The notes under the pieces: model-generated
Databases searched by the model: none
Told to the model about the DNA's origin: nothing
The model's input: only the letters and a program-made list of their open reading frames with translations
NCBI GenBank assembly: GCA_016935315.1
Contig: JAFGRD010000022.1
Coordinates: 1 to 64,000 of the forward strand
DNA: 64,000 nt
Reading direction: 5' to 3'
From: Pirellulales bacterium
GTDB lineage: Bacteria > Planctomycetota > Planctomycetia > Pirellulales > Thermoguttaceae
Shown here: piece by piece, positions 19,244 through 28,758 of the stretch
Numbering within the stretch: position 1 is the first letter of the stretch
How the letters are laid out: every line of letters begins with the position of its first letter
Made by a program: the position numbers and the translations under genes

Positions 19244-22081
19244 ATGACGGACCGCCCCCGGCAAATCTCGCTGCCCGGTTTCGAACCGGAGGAGGAGCCC
19301 CCCGCACCGCCGGATCACGGCGAGCCGTCGCCCCTGGTGCTGCCGGAATCGGCCACACCGCCGCCGGAGAACCTGGAAGGCCGCACGGTCTGGGTGATCG
19401 ACTCCCATTCGTTAATCCACCAGGTCTTCCATGCGCTGCCGGAGATGACCAGCCCCCGCGGCGAGCCGGTTGGGGCCGTATTCGGGTTCACCCGCGACGT
19501 GCTCTATCTGCTTGGGCAGAAGCGTCCGGACTACCTGTTTTGCGCTTTCGATCTGCCAGGCAAAACGTTCCGCCACGAGATGTACGACCGGTACAAGATT
19601 CAACGGGCGGAAATGCCCGACGATCTGGTCCCGCAGATCAGCTCGATCCGGCGGGTGATTCACACGCTGGGCGTGCCGGCCTTGGGGTGCGAATCGTTCG
19701 AGGCCGACGACGTTCTGGCAACCGTCGCCCGAATCGCCGACGAGCGGGGCGGGCAATGCTTCCTGGTAACGGCCGACAAGGACTGCCGACAACTGATCGG
19801 CGATCGGGTAAGGCTCTACAACATCCGCAAGGATCAAGTGTTCGATCGCGAGGCCCTGCAAAAGGATTGGGGAATTGCGCCGTCGCAAGTCGTCGATTTC
19901 CAGGCCTTGGTGGGCGATTCGGTTGACAACGTGCCGGGCGTGCCGCTGATCGGGCCCAAGCTCGCCCGAGAATTGCTGCAGAAGTACCACACGCTGGACG
20001 CTGTGCTTGATCATGCCCACGAGGTTTCAGGCAAGAAGCGGAAGGAGAACCTGGTCAACTACCGCCGACAGGCCGAGTTGAGCCGCGATCTCGTCCGGCT
20101 CGACGTCCATGTGCCGGTCCCCATCGACTGGAGCGGCGGACGCGTCGGCGGTGTGGATCGGGACGCGGCCCAGGAGTTGTTCTTCGAGTTCGGTTTCCGC
20201 ACCATGGGCCGGCAACTGGAGACCCTCGGCTTCGAGCCCCGAAGGCCGAAGCCGCCGTCGACCGTCAAGGCCGACTATCGACTCGTCGATTCGCCGGCAG
20301 CGTTGCAGACCCTCGTGGCCGAATTGCAGCAGCAGAAGTGCATCTCGCTGGATACCGAAACGACCAGCGTCCGGCCGCGTTTCGCGGAAATCGTCGGTTA
20401 CTCCTTCGCCTGGAGAGACGACCAGGCGTGGTATTTGCCCGTTCGCGCCCCGGTAGGTGAGTCCTGCCTTGAGCCCAAGGCAACACTCGAGGCGCTGCGA
20501 CCGGTTCTGGAGGATCCGACGATCGAGAAGGTCGGACAGAATCTGAAGTACGACATGATGGTGTTGCGCTCGGCGGGCATCGAGTTGGCCGGCGTTGCAT
20601 TCGACACGATGGTGGCCGACTATCTGCTGGAAGCGGGGCGGCGCAGCCACGGCCTCGACGAGTTGTCCCTGCGATACCTCGATCACGAAACGATCAAGAT
20701 CTCCGAGTTGATCGGCACGGGCAAGAAGCAGAAGCGGATGGACGAGGTGCCGGTGTCCCAGGTGACCGATTACGCGGCCGAGGACGCTCTGCTGCCGTTA
20801 CGGTTGCGTCCGATCCTGGCCCGGCAACTGGTCGAGGCCGAAGCTGACAAGCTGTTTGCCGAGTTGGAACTGCCGTTGATCGAGGTGCTGGTGGAATTGG
20901 AGTACAACGGCATTCGCGTCGACGTGGATCGACTGGCGGACCTTAGCCGGCGGTACGGTCGGCGAATCGAGCAGCTTCAAGAAGAGATCTACGAGTTGGC
21001 CGGCCATCCACTGAACATCGCCTCGCCCCGACAGTTGCAGGAGGTGCTGTTTACGGAGCTGGGATTACCGGTAGTCAAGAAGACCGCCAAGACCGGCCCC
21101 AGCACCGACGCCGACGTCCTGGAGGAGCTTGCCCGAGTGCATCCCTTGCCCGCCAAGATCCTCGAATTCCGGCAATACGCGAAGCTCAAGAGCACCTACG
21201 TCGACGCGCTGCCTGAGATGGTCCATCCGGAGACAGGCCGCCTTCATGCCTCGTTTAACCAGGTGGTAACGGCGACCGGTCGTCTCAGCAGCAGCGACCC
21301 GAACCTGCAAAACATTCCGGTCCGGACCGAGACCGGCCGGGAAATCCGCTCAGCGTTTGTGCCCGACCCGGAGGGTTGGACACTGCTGGCTGCCGATTAT
21401 TCGCAAATTGAACTACGTGTATTGGCTCATTTCTCAGGCGACCGGCAGTTGTGCGAGGCGTTCGCCCGGGACGAGGACATCCACGCGCGGGTGGCTGGCC
21501 AGGTCAACGATGTCCCTCTGGAGGAGGTGACGCCCGCGATGCGGCGGGTGGCCAAGGCCGTGAACTTCGGGGTGATCTACGGACAGAGCCCGTTCGGGCT
21601 CTCTCGGACACTGGGCATCGACCAGGACGAGGCCGCCCGATTCATCGACAGCTATTTCGCGGGATACCCTGGAATCGAAGAATTCCTGGCCGGGGTACTG
21701 GCACAATGCCGGCAGACTGGTTATGTTAGTACTATCTTGGGGCGGCGTCGGGCGATCCGCGGCATCCGCGAGCACGCCGGCCGTCAACGGAATCTCGCCG
21801 AACGGACCGCAGTCAATACGGTCATCCAGGGATCGGCGGCGGATCTAATCAAGTTGGCCATGGTTGCGATCCACCGTCGGCTCAAGCGGGAAAGACTACC
21901 GGCAAGGATGCTGCTGCAAATCCACGACGAGTTGATCTTCGAAGTCCCCTCCGATCAGCTCCACAATCTGGCCACACTTGTCATAGAGGAGATGGTCGGC
22001 GTCGCGAAGCTCAGAGTCCCCTTGAAAGTAGACATCAAAGCCGGCCCGAACTGGGCCGATGCCAAACCATTCGGGGATTGA
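19244..22081 (+). CDS. polA: DNA polymerase I
   Basis: A 945-residue family A polymerase for repair and Okazaki-fragment processing. Three domains are present: a 5'-3' exonuclease (about 50-310, starting VIDSHSLIHQVF and with VTADKDCRQL and GDSVDNVPGVPLIGPK), a 3'-5' proofreading exonuclease that keeps the metal-binding DTE at Asp370 and Glu372, and the polymerase. Motif A is DYSQIELRVLAH from Asp718, motif B is RRVAKAVNFGVIYG, and motif C is HDELIFEVP with His894 and Asp895. All three activities therefore look intact. ATG at 19244 is chosen because the upstream 60 codons of the open frame are not conserved-looking; it has only a weak AGG upstream. It is followed by coaE 69 bases later and starts a housekeeping run that reaches ftsY. 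Confidence 0.95.
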   Translation: MTDRPRQISLPGFEPEEEPPAPPDHGEPSPLVLPESATPPPENLEGRTVWVIDSHSLIHQVFHALPEMTSPRGEPVGAVFGFTRDVLYLLGQKRPDYLFCAFDLPGKTFRHEMYDRYKIQRAEMPDDLVPQISSIRRVIHTLGVPALGCESFEADDVLATVARIADERGGQCFLVTADKDCRQLIGDRVRLYNIRKDQVFDREALQKDWGIAPSQVVDFQALVGDSVDNVPGVPLIGPKLARELLQKYHTLDAVLDHAHEVSGKKRKENLVNYRRQAELSRDLVRLDVHVPVPIDWSGGRVGGVDRDAAQELFFEFGFRTMGRQLETLGFEPRRPKPPSTVKADYRLVDSPAALQTLVAELQQQKCISLDTETTSVRPRFAEIVGYSFAWRDDQAWYLPVRAPVGESCLEPKATLEALRPVLEDPTIEKVGQNLKYDMMVLRSAGIELAGVAFDTMVADYLLEAGRRSHGLDELSLRYLDHETIKISELIGTGKKQKRMDEVPVSQVTDYAAEDALLPLRLRPILARQLVEAEADKLFAELELPLIEVLVELEYNGIRVDVDRLADLSRRYGRRIEQLQEEIYELAGHPLNIASPRQLQEVLFTELGLPVVKKTAKTGPSTDADVLEELARVHPLPAKILEFRQYAKLKSTYVDALPEMVHPETGRLHASFNQVVTATGRLSSSDPNLQNIPVRTETGREIRSAFVPDPEGWTLLAADYSQIELRVLAHFSGDRQLCEAFARDEDIHARVAGQVNDVPLEEVTPAMRRVAKAVNFGVIYGQSPFGLSRTLGIDQDEAARFIDSYFAGYPGIEEFLAGVLAQCRQTGYVSTILGRRRAIRGIREHAGRQRNLAERTAVNTVIQGSAADLIKLAMVAIHRRLKRERLPARMLLQIHDELIFEVPSDQLHNLATLVIEEMVGVAKLRVPLKVDIKAGPNWADAKPFGD

Positions 22082-22150
22082 GGATTGGAGACCGCAGACC
22101 GGAAATGAAGGGTCTCTTCCGGTCGTCGAAGTGTCCGTCCTTCGGTCCCA

Positions 22151-22756
22151 ATGGCCATGCACGTGATCGGCATAACAGGCGGAGTGGCAAGCGGTAAGAG
22201 TCTGGTTGCCCAGCAGCTAGTCGGCCTGGGCGCCGGGCTACTGGACGCGGATCGAGCGGGCCACGAGGTCCTGCAACAACCGCACATCGAAGCCACCGCG
22301 CGGCAACGCTGGGGCGACGCGATATTCGGCCCCGACGGCCGAATCGATCGTGCCCGATTGGCGCGTATCGTATTTGCCGATCCGCCCGACGGACCGAAAG
22401 AACGAGAATACTTGGAGCAGCTGACCCATCCGGAAATCGCCCGCCGACTCGGGCAACAAGCCGAGGCGTTGGCCGCCTCGGGGGTTACGGTTGCGGTGCT
22501 CGATGCGCCGTTGCTTCTGGAGGCGGGCTGGGATAAGCTTTGTAGGGAGCTACTGTTTGTTGACGCACCGCGGCAGGTGCGGTTATCGCGGGCGCTGGCG
22601 CGCGGTTGGAGCAAGGAGGTATTTGCGGCTCGTGAGGGTGTCCAGAAATCGCTGGACTTCAAGCGGAAGCGTGCCGATGTGGTAGTAGATAACGCCGGGT
22701 CCTCGGCGGAGACTCTGGCTCAGATCCGGCGTTATTGGCAGTCGCTCGTCGGCTGA
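22151..22756 (+). CDS. coaE: dephospho-CoA kinase
   Basis: Catalyses the last step of coenzyme A synthesis, ATP-dependent phosphorylation of the 3'-hydroxyl of dephospho-CoA. The 201-residue protein starts with the P-loop GGVASGKS (10-17). The DADRAGHEV block and LDAPLLLEAGWDKLC are the substrate-binding signatures of the family, followed by a lid region with RALARGWS. Start is ATG 22151; an in-frame ATG at 22157 is also possible. It follows polA by 69 bases on the same strand and precedes rho, an order I recall from other planctomycetes. CoaD, the preceding enzyme of the pathway, is encoded elsewhere in this window (42666-43181). Confidence 0.93.
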   Translation: MAMHVIGITGGVASGKSLVAQQLVGLGAGLLDADRAGHEVLQQPHIEATARQRWGDAIFGPDGRIDRARLARIVFADPPDGPKEREYLEQLTHPEIARRLGQQAEALAASGVTVAVLDAPLLLEAGWDKLCRELLFVDAPRQVRLSRALARGWSKEVFAAREGVQKSLDFKRKRADVVVDNAGSSAETLAQIRRYWQSLVG

Positions 22757-22973
22757 CCTCCCGCCTTTTGCCCTCGCGGCCAACCCGTCCCTTGAACCCG
22801 TATCCGCCTTTGGTGCCCCCGGCGGTGCTCGCGTGCGCCGGCGAGCGTACGCGGCCGGTCGACTCTTGACCTTTTCCCAAACCCTTTCGCGTCCACGGAA
22901 ACACGATAATCATCCCACCGCCGACGCCTTCCGCGCGCCGGTTCTTTGAACCTATTCCAGGAGCACTCTGACC

Positions 22974-24431
22974 ATGGCACAGGCGAAGAACACCAAACCG
23001 CCGGCCGACGATCCCGATGATCCGGCGGCTGCTGATGCCAGGCGAACGGCCGAGATCGAGGACTACGACCAGAGCGAGCCGCTTTCCCTGGCGGAAGAAA
23101 TCGCCAGCGAGGGCGGCCAGTACAAGGACGAGATCCACGCCCGTTACGAACAGATCAAGCAGTCGGGCGATACGCATATCGCCGAGCTGCAGCGGATGTC
23201 GATGGCGGAGCTGATCGAGGAAGCCCGCAAGGAGAATCTCACCGACTATTCCGGGGCCAAGAAGCACGATCTGGTGTTTCGGATCCTCAAGGAGCGCGTG
23301 AAGCTCAACGGGCTAATGTACGGCGAGGGAACGTTGGAGGTCTTGCCGGACGGGTTCGGCTTCCTCCGCAGTCCCGACTACCACTACCTCTCCTGCCCCG
23401 ACGACATCTACGTCTCGCCCAGCCAGATTCGCCGCTTCGGCCTGAAGACCGGATCGACCGTCTCGGGGCAGATCCGCCCGCCTAAAGAGAACGAGCGATA
23501 CTTCGCACTGTTGCGCGTCGAGGCCATCAACTACGAAGACCCCAATCTGCTTTCGGAGAAGGTCTTCTTCGACGACCTGACGCCTCTGCACCCCGACGAG
23601 CGGATCGTGATGGAGACGGCCGGCAACGAGGTCAGCATGCGCGTAGTCGACCTGATCGTGCCGATCGGCTTCGGGCAGCGCGGTTTGATCGTCAGCCCGC
23701 CGCGGGCCGGCAAGACCATCCTGATGCAGAAAATGGCCAAGGCGGCCTTGAAGAATTACCCCGACCTATACGTCTTCATGCTGCTGATCGACGAGCGGCC
23801 GGAAGAAGTGACCGACATGGAGCGGCAGGTCCGCGGTTCCAACTGCGAAGTGATCAGCTCCACGTTCGACGAGCCGGCCGCCCGGCACATCCAGGTCTCC
23901 GAAATGGTCCTGGAAAAGGCCAAGCGCATGGTCGAGTACGGCAAGGACGTGTTGATCTTCCTCGATTCGATCACCCGGCTGGCCCGGGCCTGGAACGCCG
24001 AGTGTCCCAACTCGGGCAAGATCCTCTCCGGCGGCGTGGATGCCAACGCCTTGCAGCGTCCCAAGCGATTCTTCGGCTCGGCGCGCAAGGTGGAAGAAGG
24101 CGGATCGCTGACGATTATCGCCACGGCCCTGATCGACACCGGCAGCCGAATGGATGAAGTGATCTTCGAGGAGTTCAAGGGTACGGGCAACCAGGAGATC
24201 CTCCTGGATCGCAAGCTGGTCGATCGGCGGATTTGGCCGGCGATCGACATCAACCGCAGCGGCACCCGGCGTGAAGAGATGCTGCTGGACCCCGAGGAAT
24301 ACCGCCGCGTGTGCATCCTCCGCCGAGTGCTCGACGACATGAATCCCCCGGATGCCATGGAGCTGCTGGTCAGCCGTCTGCAGAAGACGCAGAACAACGC
24401 CGAATTCCTAATGAGCATGAATCTGAAGTAG
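22974..24431 (+). CDS. rho: transcription termination factor Rho
   Basis: Hexameric RNA-dependent ATPase that terminates transcription. The 485-residue protein has an acidic N-terminal extension of about 65 residues, rich in Asp and Glu, before the Rho N domain ([15 protein letters not shown]) and the cold-shock-like RNA-binding domain ([21 protein letters not shown]). The ATPase core has the Walker A PPRAGKT (242-248), [13 protein letters not shown] and the Walker B region [16 protein letters not shown]. The Q- and R-loop regions ([20 protein letters not shown]) are complete. ATG at 22974 has GGAG (CCAGGAGCAC) some 10 bases upstream. A leader of about 215 bases separates it from coaE, long enough for autoregulation, though nothing specific is visible. 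It sits with nusB further downstream in the same run. Confidence 0.96.
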   Translation: MAQAKNTKPPADDPDDPAAADARRTAEIEDYDQSEPLSLAEEIASEGGQYKDEIHARYEQIKQSGDTHIAELQRMSMAELIEEARKENLTDYSGAKKHDLVFRILKERVKLNGLMYGEGTLEVLPDGFGFLRSPDYHYLSCPDDIYVSPSQIRRFGLKTGSTVSGQIRPPKENERYFALLRVEAINYEDPNLLSEKVFFDDLTPLHPDERIVMETAGNEVSMRVVDLIVPIGFGQRGLIVSPPRAGKTILMQKMAKAALKNYPDLYVFMLLIDERPEEVTDMERQVRGSNCEVISSTFDEPAARHIQVSEMVLEKAKRMVEYGKDVLIFLDSITRLARAWNAECPNSGKILSGGVDANALQRPKRFFGSARKVEEGGSLTIIATALIDTGSRMDEVIFEEFKGTGNQEILLDRKLVDRRIWPAIDINRSGTRREEMLLDPEEYRRVCILRRVLDDMNPPDAMELLVSRLQKTQNNAEFLMSMNLK

Positions 24432-24437
24432 ACCAAC

Positions 24438-24953
24438 GTGACCAACATTTACCAGGGAAACGTCACGGCCCCCGCAGGCCGCTTTGCCATTGTCGTCTCG
24501 CGATTCAACGAGTCGATTACGTCGCGATTGCTCGACGGCGCCGTGCAGACCCTGATTTCGCACGGGGTCGCCGAGGGCGCGATCGACGTGGTCTGGGTTC
24601 CGGGCGCTTTTGAGATTCCCACGGTGGCCAGCCGCCTGGCCGCCGACGGCCGGTACGTGGCCGTGATTTGCCTGGGGGCCGTGATCCGCGGCGAAACGAC
24701 ACACGATCAACACATCAACCAGGCGGTGAGCCGTGCCTTGGCGGAAATCGGCGTCCGCTACCGGCTGCCCGTGCTTTTCGGCGTGCTCACCTGCAACACG
24801 CTGGAGCAGGCGATTGCCCGATCGGGCGGCCAGGTCGCCACGACCGGGAAGGACGCACCCGATAAGAAAATCGGCAACAAGGGGATCGATTGTGCCGAGG
24901 CCGCGCTGGAGATGGTCGACCTGATGTCCAAGTTGCCGTCCTCCCAGTCCTGA
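24438..24953 (+). CDS. ribH: 6,7-dimethyl-8-ribityllumazine synthase
   Basis: Penultimate enzyme of riboflavin synthesis, condensing the ribityl-aminopyrimidine with dihydroxybutanone phosphate. Family blocks are [49 protein letters not shown] (with the catalytic His) and [20 protein letters not shown]. Length of 171 residues is normal for an icosahedral lumazine synthase subunit. It begins with GTG at 24438, only six bases after the rho stop, so it is probably translated from the rho message. Downstream nusB follows after 78 bases, the common ribH-nusB pairing. Confidence 0.95.
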   Translation: MTNIYQGNVTAPAGRFAIVVSRFNESITSRLLDGAVQTLISHGVAEGAIDVVWVPGAFEIPTVASRLAADGRYVAVICLGAVIRGETTHDQHINQAVSRALAEIGVRYRLPVLFGVLTCNTLEQAIARSGGQVATTGKDAPDKKIGNKGIDCAEAALEMVDLMSKLPSSQS

Positions 24954-25031
24954 TCGCTCGGCGGTTCCGCCGCTTCGGACGAGATCGCCGAGCGCGGCCC
25001 CACGCCACTGACCTCAACCGTCTCCGAACCC

Positions 25032-25436
25032 ATGTCCCGTCGCAGTCGAGCCCGAGAAGCTGCCTTTCAGGTCCTTTACGAGGACGATCTGAATCCACGC
25101 AGCAATCCGGCGTTGGGCGACGAGTTGTTGCGGCGGCGGCTGAAGTCCGAGGACCTGGTCGAGTTCGCGCGGCAGTTGGTGGCCGGAGTGCGCCGACACC
25201 GGGCGGAGATAGACCAGGCATTTGAGCGGATCGCCGAGCACTGGAGCGTCGACCGGATGGCGGCCACCGACCGCAACGTGCTGCGGCTGGGCGCCTATGA
25301 AATCCTCCACACCGACACGCCTGCCCGGGTGGCAATCAACGAGGCCATCGAGCTGGCCAAACGCTACGGCACCGCCCAATCGGGGCAGTTCGTCAACGGC
25401 ATTCTCGACCGGCTGATGCAGCAATCGGAAACCTAG
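25032..25436 (+). CDS. nusB: transcription antitermination factor NusB
   Basis: Small all-helical RNA-binding protein of the NusB-NusE antitermination complex that promotes rRNA transcription. The 134-residue protein has the N-terminal SRRSRAREAAFQVLYEDDL, which supplies the basic RNA-binding face, and the C-terminal blocks DRMAATDRNVLRLGAYEIL and VAINEAIELAKRYGT, ending with FVNGILDRL. It begins with ATG 25032 and follows ribH closely. Finding nusB in the same run as rho puts two termination factors under probable common control; this is inference from spacing only. Confidence 0.94.
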   Translation: MSRRSRAREAAFQVLYEDDLNPRSNPALGDELLRRRLKSEDLVEFARQLVAGVRRHRAEIDQAFERIAEHWSVDRMAATDRNVLRLGAYEILHTDTPARVAINEAIELAKRYGTAQSGQFVNGILDRLMQQSET

Positions 25437-25462
25437 CGCAAGACTCCAGCGGGATCTTTACC

Positions 25463-26389
25463 ATGGGCCTGTTCGACAAGTTCAAGCAAGGTCTCACGAA
25501 GACCAAGCAACTGCTGAACACCGACATTCGCGATCTGTTCAAGGCCGAAGGCCGGTTGGTCGACGAGGCGTTTCTCGACGAGCTGTTCGAGGCGCTGATC
25601 AAGACCGACATGGGTGTGCAAGCGGCCCAGGAGACGGTCGAAGAAATCCGCACGGCCTTCCGCGCCCGCGTAGTCCAGATGCAGGAAGTGGTCGAACGCA
25701 TCAAGGAGAAGCTCAAGACGCTGATGCAGCAGCCGGCGGCGCCAATCGACTTCGCCGCCAGCGGGCCCACGGTGATCATGGTCGCCGGCGTCAACGGCTG
25801 CGGAAAGACGACCTCGATCGCCAAGCTGGGGCGGATGTTCCTGGCCGACGGCAAACGGGTCGTTCTGGGGGCGGCCGATACGTTCCGGGCAGCCGCCGTG
25901 GAACAATTGACCATCTGGGCCGGCCGGCTCGGCGCGGAAATCGTGACCGGCCCGCGCGGCAGCGATCCGGCCAGTGTTGCCCATCGCACCGTCGCCAAGG
26001 CGCTGGAGATCGGGGCCGATGTCTGCATCGTCGACACGGCTGGACGGCTCCAGACCCAGCAGGGATTGATGCAGCAGTTGACCAAGATCCATCGGGTACT
26101 GGGCAAGCAGATTCCCGAAGCCCCGCATGAGGTCCTGCTGGTGCTCGACGCAACGACCGGGCAAAACGGGATCAGCCAGGCGAAGCACTTCACCGACGCC
26201 GTACGGTGCACGGGAATCGTGTTGGCCAAGCTGGACGGCACGGCCAAAGGGGGCGTGGTGGTGGCCATACGCCAGCAGGTTGGGTTGCCGGTGAAGTACA
26301 TCGGCGTGGGCGAGAAGGCCGAAGACCTGGCCCTGTTCGAGCCCGTGCCCTTCGTCGATGCCCTGTTTGACGACGTGGCCCTTGCCTGA
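25463..26389 (+). CDS. ftsY: signal recognition particle receptor FtsY
   Basis: SRP-type GTPase that docks the SRP-ribosome complex at the membrane. The 308-residue protein has a short N-terminal helix (MGLFDKFKQGLTKTKQLL) and lacks the long acidic A domain of E. coli FtsY, as in many other bacteria. The N domain is followed by the G domain: G1 GVNGCGKTT (109-117), ADTFRAAAVEQL, the DTAGR switch and AKLDGTAKGG (G4). ATG 25463 lies 26 bases after nusB. A hairpin follows the stop codon at 26393-26420. It is the last gene of the polA-to-ftsY run; Ffh is not in the window. Confidence 0.95.
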   Translation: MGLFDKFKQGLTKTKQLLNTDIRDLFKAEGRLVDEAFLDELFEALIKTDMGVQAAQETVEEIRTAFRARVVQMQEVVERIKEKLKTLMQQPAAPIDFAASGPTVIMVAGVNGCGKTTSIAKLGRMFLADGKRVVLGAADTFRAAAVEQLTIWAGRLGAEIVTGPRGSDPASVAHRTVAKALEIGADVCIVDTAGRLQTQQGLMQQLTKIHRVLGKQIPEAPHEVLLVLDATTGQNGISQAKHFTDAVRCTGIVLAKLDGTAKGGVVVAIRQQVGLPVKYIGVGEKAEDLALFEPVPFVDALFDDVALA

Positions 26390-26392
26390 AAA

Positions 26393-26420
26393 CCCGCTTG
26401 CGACCGTCTCGCTTTGCGGG
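26393..26420 (+). terminator. hairpin after ftsY, possible terminator
   Basis: Immediately after the ftsY stop, CCCGC (26393-26397) pairs with GCGGG (26416-26420) and, inside a small TT/TTT internal loop, GCGA pairs with TCGC around the loop CCGTC. There is no run of T afterwards, so it is not a classical intrinsic terminator. It may mark the end of the operon or protect the 3' end. Confidence 0.4.
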
Positions 26421-26713
26421 ATGCACCTTCTGCGATCTTCCGTTGCAGCACCGCGCAGGCGCATGGTTTTCGTAGCCGGCACATCTTCTCGGCGCGGCCG
26501 CCCAAAACTCCCAATTATCCGCGTCCCTTGGTCTTTTCGCGTTATTCGTGTCGTCGAACCGGCCGATACCAAAGACTGCCAAGAACGGCAATCGACCGCA
26601 AGGATGCTCCCATCGGGTGCCTTGCGGTCTGTTGCGCCCACCTAGGTTCCCCTACCCCCACCTTGTGCGGAGGCAAATTGCTCCGTGCGCCCTCTGTAGA
26701 ATGAGAGAGGATC
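26421..26713. other. intergenic region between ftsY and porin
   Basis: Roughly 290 bases that should hold the porin promoter. A TAGAAT lies at 26697-26702, only 12 bases before the start codon, too close for a normal leader, and no well-spaced -35 was found. Nothing else is recognised. Confidence 0.35.
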
Positions 26714-28102
26714 ATGCGTACTGTAAAGTGGATGATGATCGGTAGTCTGTTGGGAGTCGTGTTGACGGGCGTGGCCACTGCTAACGAAGGCTGGGCAAGC
26801 GGCGTGCGCCAACCATCGTCCGTTCAGCAAACGGCGTTCGATTACGACCCTCACCTCTATTTCTCCGCCCAGGACCAGGCCAGCGAGTCGCCGAGCGACG
26901 TGACCGAGGTGGCGCCGGCTGATACGGGCTGCGTGGCCGATAGCGGCGATGTATGTGCTCCTTCGTGTGCCCCTTCGTGCCGTCGATGTCGGAGCGGCTG
27001 CTGCGGATGCGACCTGGGTGACCCGTGGACCTTGCCGCAGCCTTGCTTCCTGCAGAGCCGGGGCATCGAAGTGGGTGGCTGGGTCTCCGCCGGCCTGTTC
27101 ACCAACTCGCTCGGCGCCACCGACAATGGTCCGTTGGGATTCAACAACGTCGGCGACGGGTTCACCATGAACCAACTCTGGGTGTACGTCGAGAAGGCCA
27201 CCGATACCCGCGGCTACGGCGCCGACATCGGGTTCCGCTTCGACTACGTGTTCGGCGTGGACGGCCCCGACACCCAGTCTTTCGGCGACGAAGGGTGGGA
27301 CTTCAACTGGAACCCCAACTCACGCGACTACGGTTCCGCCATTCCTCAACTCTACGTGGAACTCGCCGTCAACGATCTGACCGTCAAGCTAGGGCACTTC
27401 TACACGCTCATTGGCTGGGAAGTGGTGACCGCTCCGGACAACTTCTTCTACACGCATTCGTATACCATGTACTATGCCGAGCCGTTTACCCACACCGGGG
27501 GCCTGGCCTCGTGGGCGGTCAACGACAATGTGACCGTTCACGGTGGTTGGACCATGGGTTGGGACAGCGGCTGGGAGAACCTCAACGACGCCTCGACCTT
27601 CCTGGGCGGTGTCTCCTTCGCGCTGAGCGACCGGACGTCGCTGACCTGGGCTTTGACTTCCGGCGACTTCGGCGCGGGCAAGAATGGGCTTTCCGAAGGC
27701 GACATCTATATGAACAGCATCGTCTTGGAGCACCAGTTGACCCAGAGGTTGAGCTACATCCTCCAGCACGATCTGGGCGTCAATTCGAATCTTCCCGGAG
27801 GCGATAACGAGTGGTACGGAGTCAATCAGTACCTGGTCTACCAACTCAACGACCGCTGGGCCGGCGGGCTGCGGTTTGAATGGTTCCGCGACGATAACGG
27901 CGCCCGTGTGATCCAGGGCAACGCCGGCGACTACTACGAGCTGACCGCGGGCCTCAACTACAAGCCGCACGCCAACGTCATGCTGCGGCCGGAGATTCGC
28001 TTCGATTGGTACGACGGCGGCGTCGGCGGCGGACGGCCCTTCGGCAACGGGACCCGCAACGAACAGTTTTCCGGTGGCTTTGACTGCATCGTGACGTTCT
28101 AG
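26714..28102 (+). CDS. outer-membrane porin (BBP2-like) with Cys-rich N-terminal segment
   Basis: A 462-residue predicted outer-membrane beta-barrel of the porin family common in planctomycetes. A signal peptide (about 1-23) is followed by an Asp/Ser/Pro-rich stretch and an unusual cysteine-rich segment at about 76-101 (PSCAPSCRRCRSGCCGCD). The rest shows alternating amphipathic strands with many Tyr, Trp and Gly, for example FGVDGPD, KLGHFYTLIGWE and YVDK-like turns, and ends in Phe (DCIVTF), the usual outer-membrane sorting residue. GAGAGGATC just before ATG 26714 provides a ribosome-binding site. Its TAG stop overlaps the stop of the opposite FmdE-like gene in the palindrome CTAG at 28099-28102. 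Substrate is unknown; a general diffusion pore is inferred. Confidence 0.78.
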   Translation: MRTVKWMMIGSLLGVVLTGVATANEGWASGVRQPSSVQQTAFDYDPHLYFSAQDQASESPSDVTEVAPADTGCVADSGDVCAPSCAPSCRRCRSGCCGCDLGDPWTLPQPCFLQSRGIEVGGWVSAGLFTNSLGATDNGPLGFNNVGDGFTMNQLWVYVEKATDTRGYGADIGFRFDYVFGVDGPDTQSFGDEGWDFNWNPNSRDYGSAIPQLYVELAVNDLTVKLGHFYTLIGWEVVTAPDNFFYTHSYTMYYAEPFTHTGGLASWAVNDNVTVHGGWTMGWDSGWENLNDASTFLGGVSFALSDRTSLTWALTSGDFGAGKNGLSEGDIYMNSIVLEHQLTQRLSYILQHDLGVNSNLPGGDNEWYGVNQYLVYQLNDRWAGGLRFEWFRDDNGARVIQGNAGDYYELTAGLNYKPHANVMLRPEIRFDWYDGGVGGGRPFGNGTRNEQFSGGFDCIVTF

Positions 28103-28686
28103 TCCTTCGGGAACGTCACGGTCAGAATCCGCTTCTCGGGCATCGTCGCGATCCAACGCGCGATGCCTTCGAGGAAGTGGAGGTCCGCATGATCCTCGTC
28201 ACGGCCGTGAGCACTCGCGGCCGTGGCTGTCTTGGGGCGGGTCTTCACCGAAGCCAACAACTTGATCAGTTCGTCGGTCGGCCGGACCTCGACCACCTGT
28301 CCCGAGCCGGTGTTCCTCACGCGCACAACGACCTTCTCGGCTTGGAGCCAGTTGAGATTGCGTTTGCCCAACGTGGCTCCGGTCGAGACTTGCAGGCCGT
28401 CCAGAAAACACGAATGCGGCGGCTTGACCAGCGGCCCTTCCACGGTGACATCCACGTCGAAGTAGCCGTCGGCCTTCACCGCGCACCGCGCGGCCATGCC
28501 GGCCCGAAGCCCCGCCGCCGCCCAAGGCCCCAAGTGCCCATGGAACTGGGCCGCATAGGCCAGCCACTCCGGGTCCGAGGCGTCGCGATGGTAGTGCGGT
28601 TTCGGCAGGCTGCACATGGTCTCCTCGGCAGAATAGCAGGACGAAGCAACAGATAACAGAATCGTGAAGACGGGTAGTACTCTCAT
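28099..28686 (-). CDS. secreted FmdE-like domain protein
   Basis: A 195-residue protein with a signal peptide (about 1-19, MRVLPVFTILLSVASSCYS) and a domain resembling FmdE, the small subunit-like domain associated with formylmethanofuran dehydrogenase and with molybdopterin or metal handling. The family opening appears as FHGHLGPWAAAGLRAG, and a second block as CFLDGLQVSTGATLGK. In FmdE relatives known to me these read HLCPG and TGCTLGK; here Gly and Ala stand where the Cys residues usually are, while the Cys in CFLDG is kept. Metal binding may therefore differ. ATG 28686 has AAGGAG upstream; the frame is open to 28740. It lies before the DUF1559 gene's end on the same strand, 72 bases apart. 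Function unknown. Confidence 0.7.
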   Translation of the reverse strand: MRVLPVFTILLSVASSCYSAEETMCSLPKPHYHRDASDPEWLAYAAQFHGHLGPWAAAGLRAGMAARCAVKADGYFDVDVTVEGPLVKPPHSCFLDGLQVSTGATLGKRNLNWLQAEKVVVRVRNTGSGQVVEVRPTDELIKLLASVKTRPKTATAASAHGRDEDHADLHFLEGIARWIATMPEKRILTVTFPKD

Positions 28687-28758
28687 TGGTTCTCCTTGAA
28701 ATCGGCTTTCTTGTTGGTTCACGTTGCGCGAGCGCGGCACGAAGGAGCCCCGGCCAGG

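Noticed and set aside
22757-22973. a hidden gene or attenuator in the rho leader
   Set aside because: No stem with a T run and no short peptide with a ribosome-binding site were visible.
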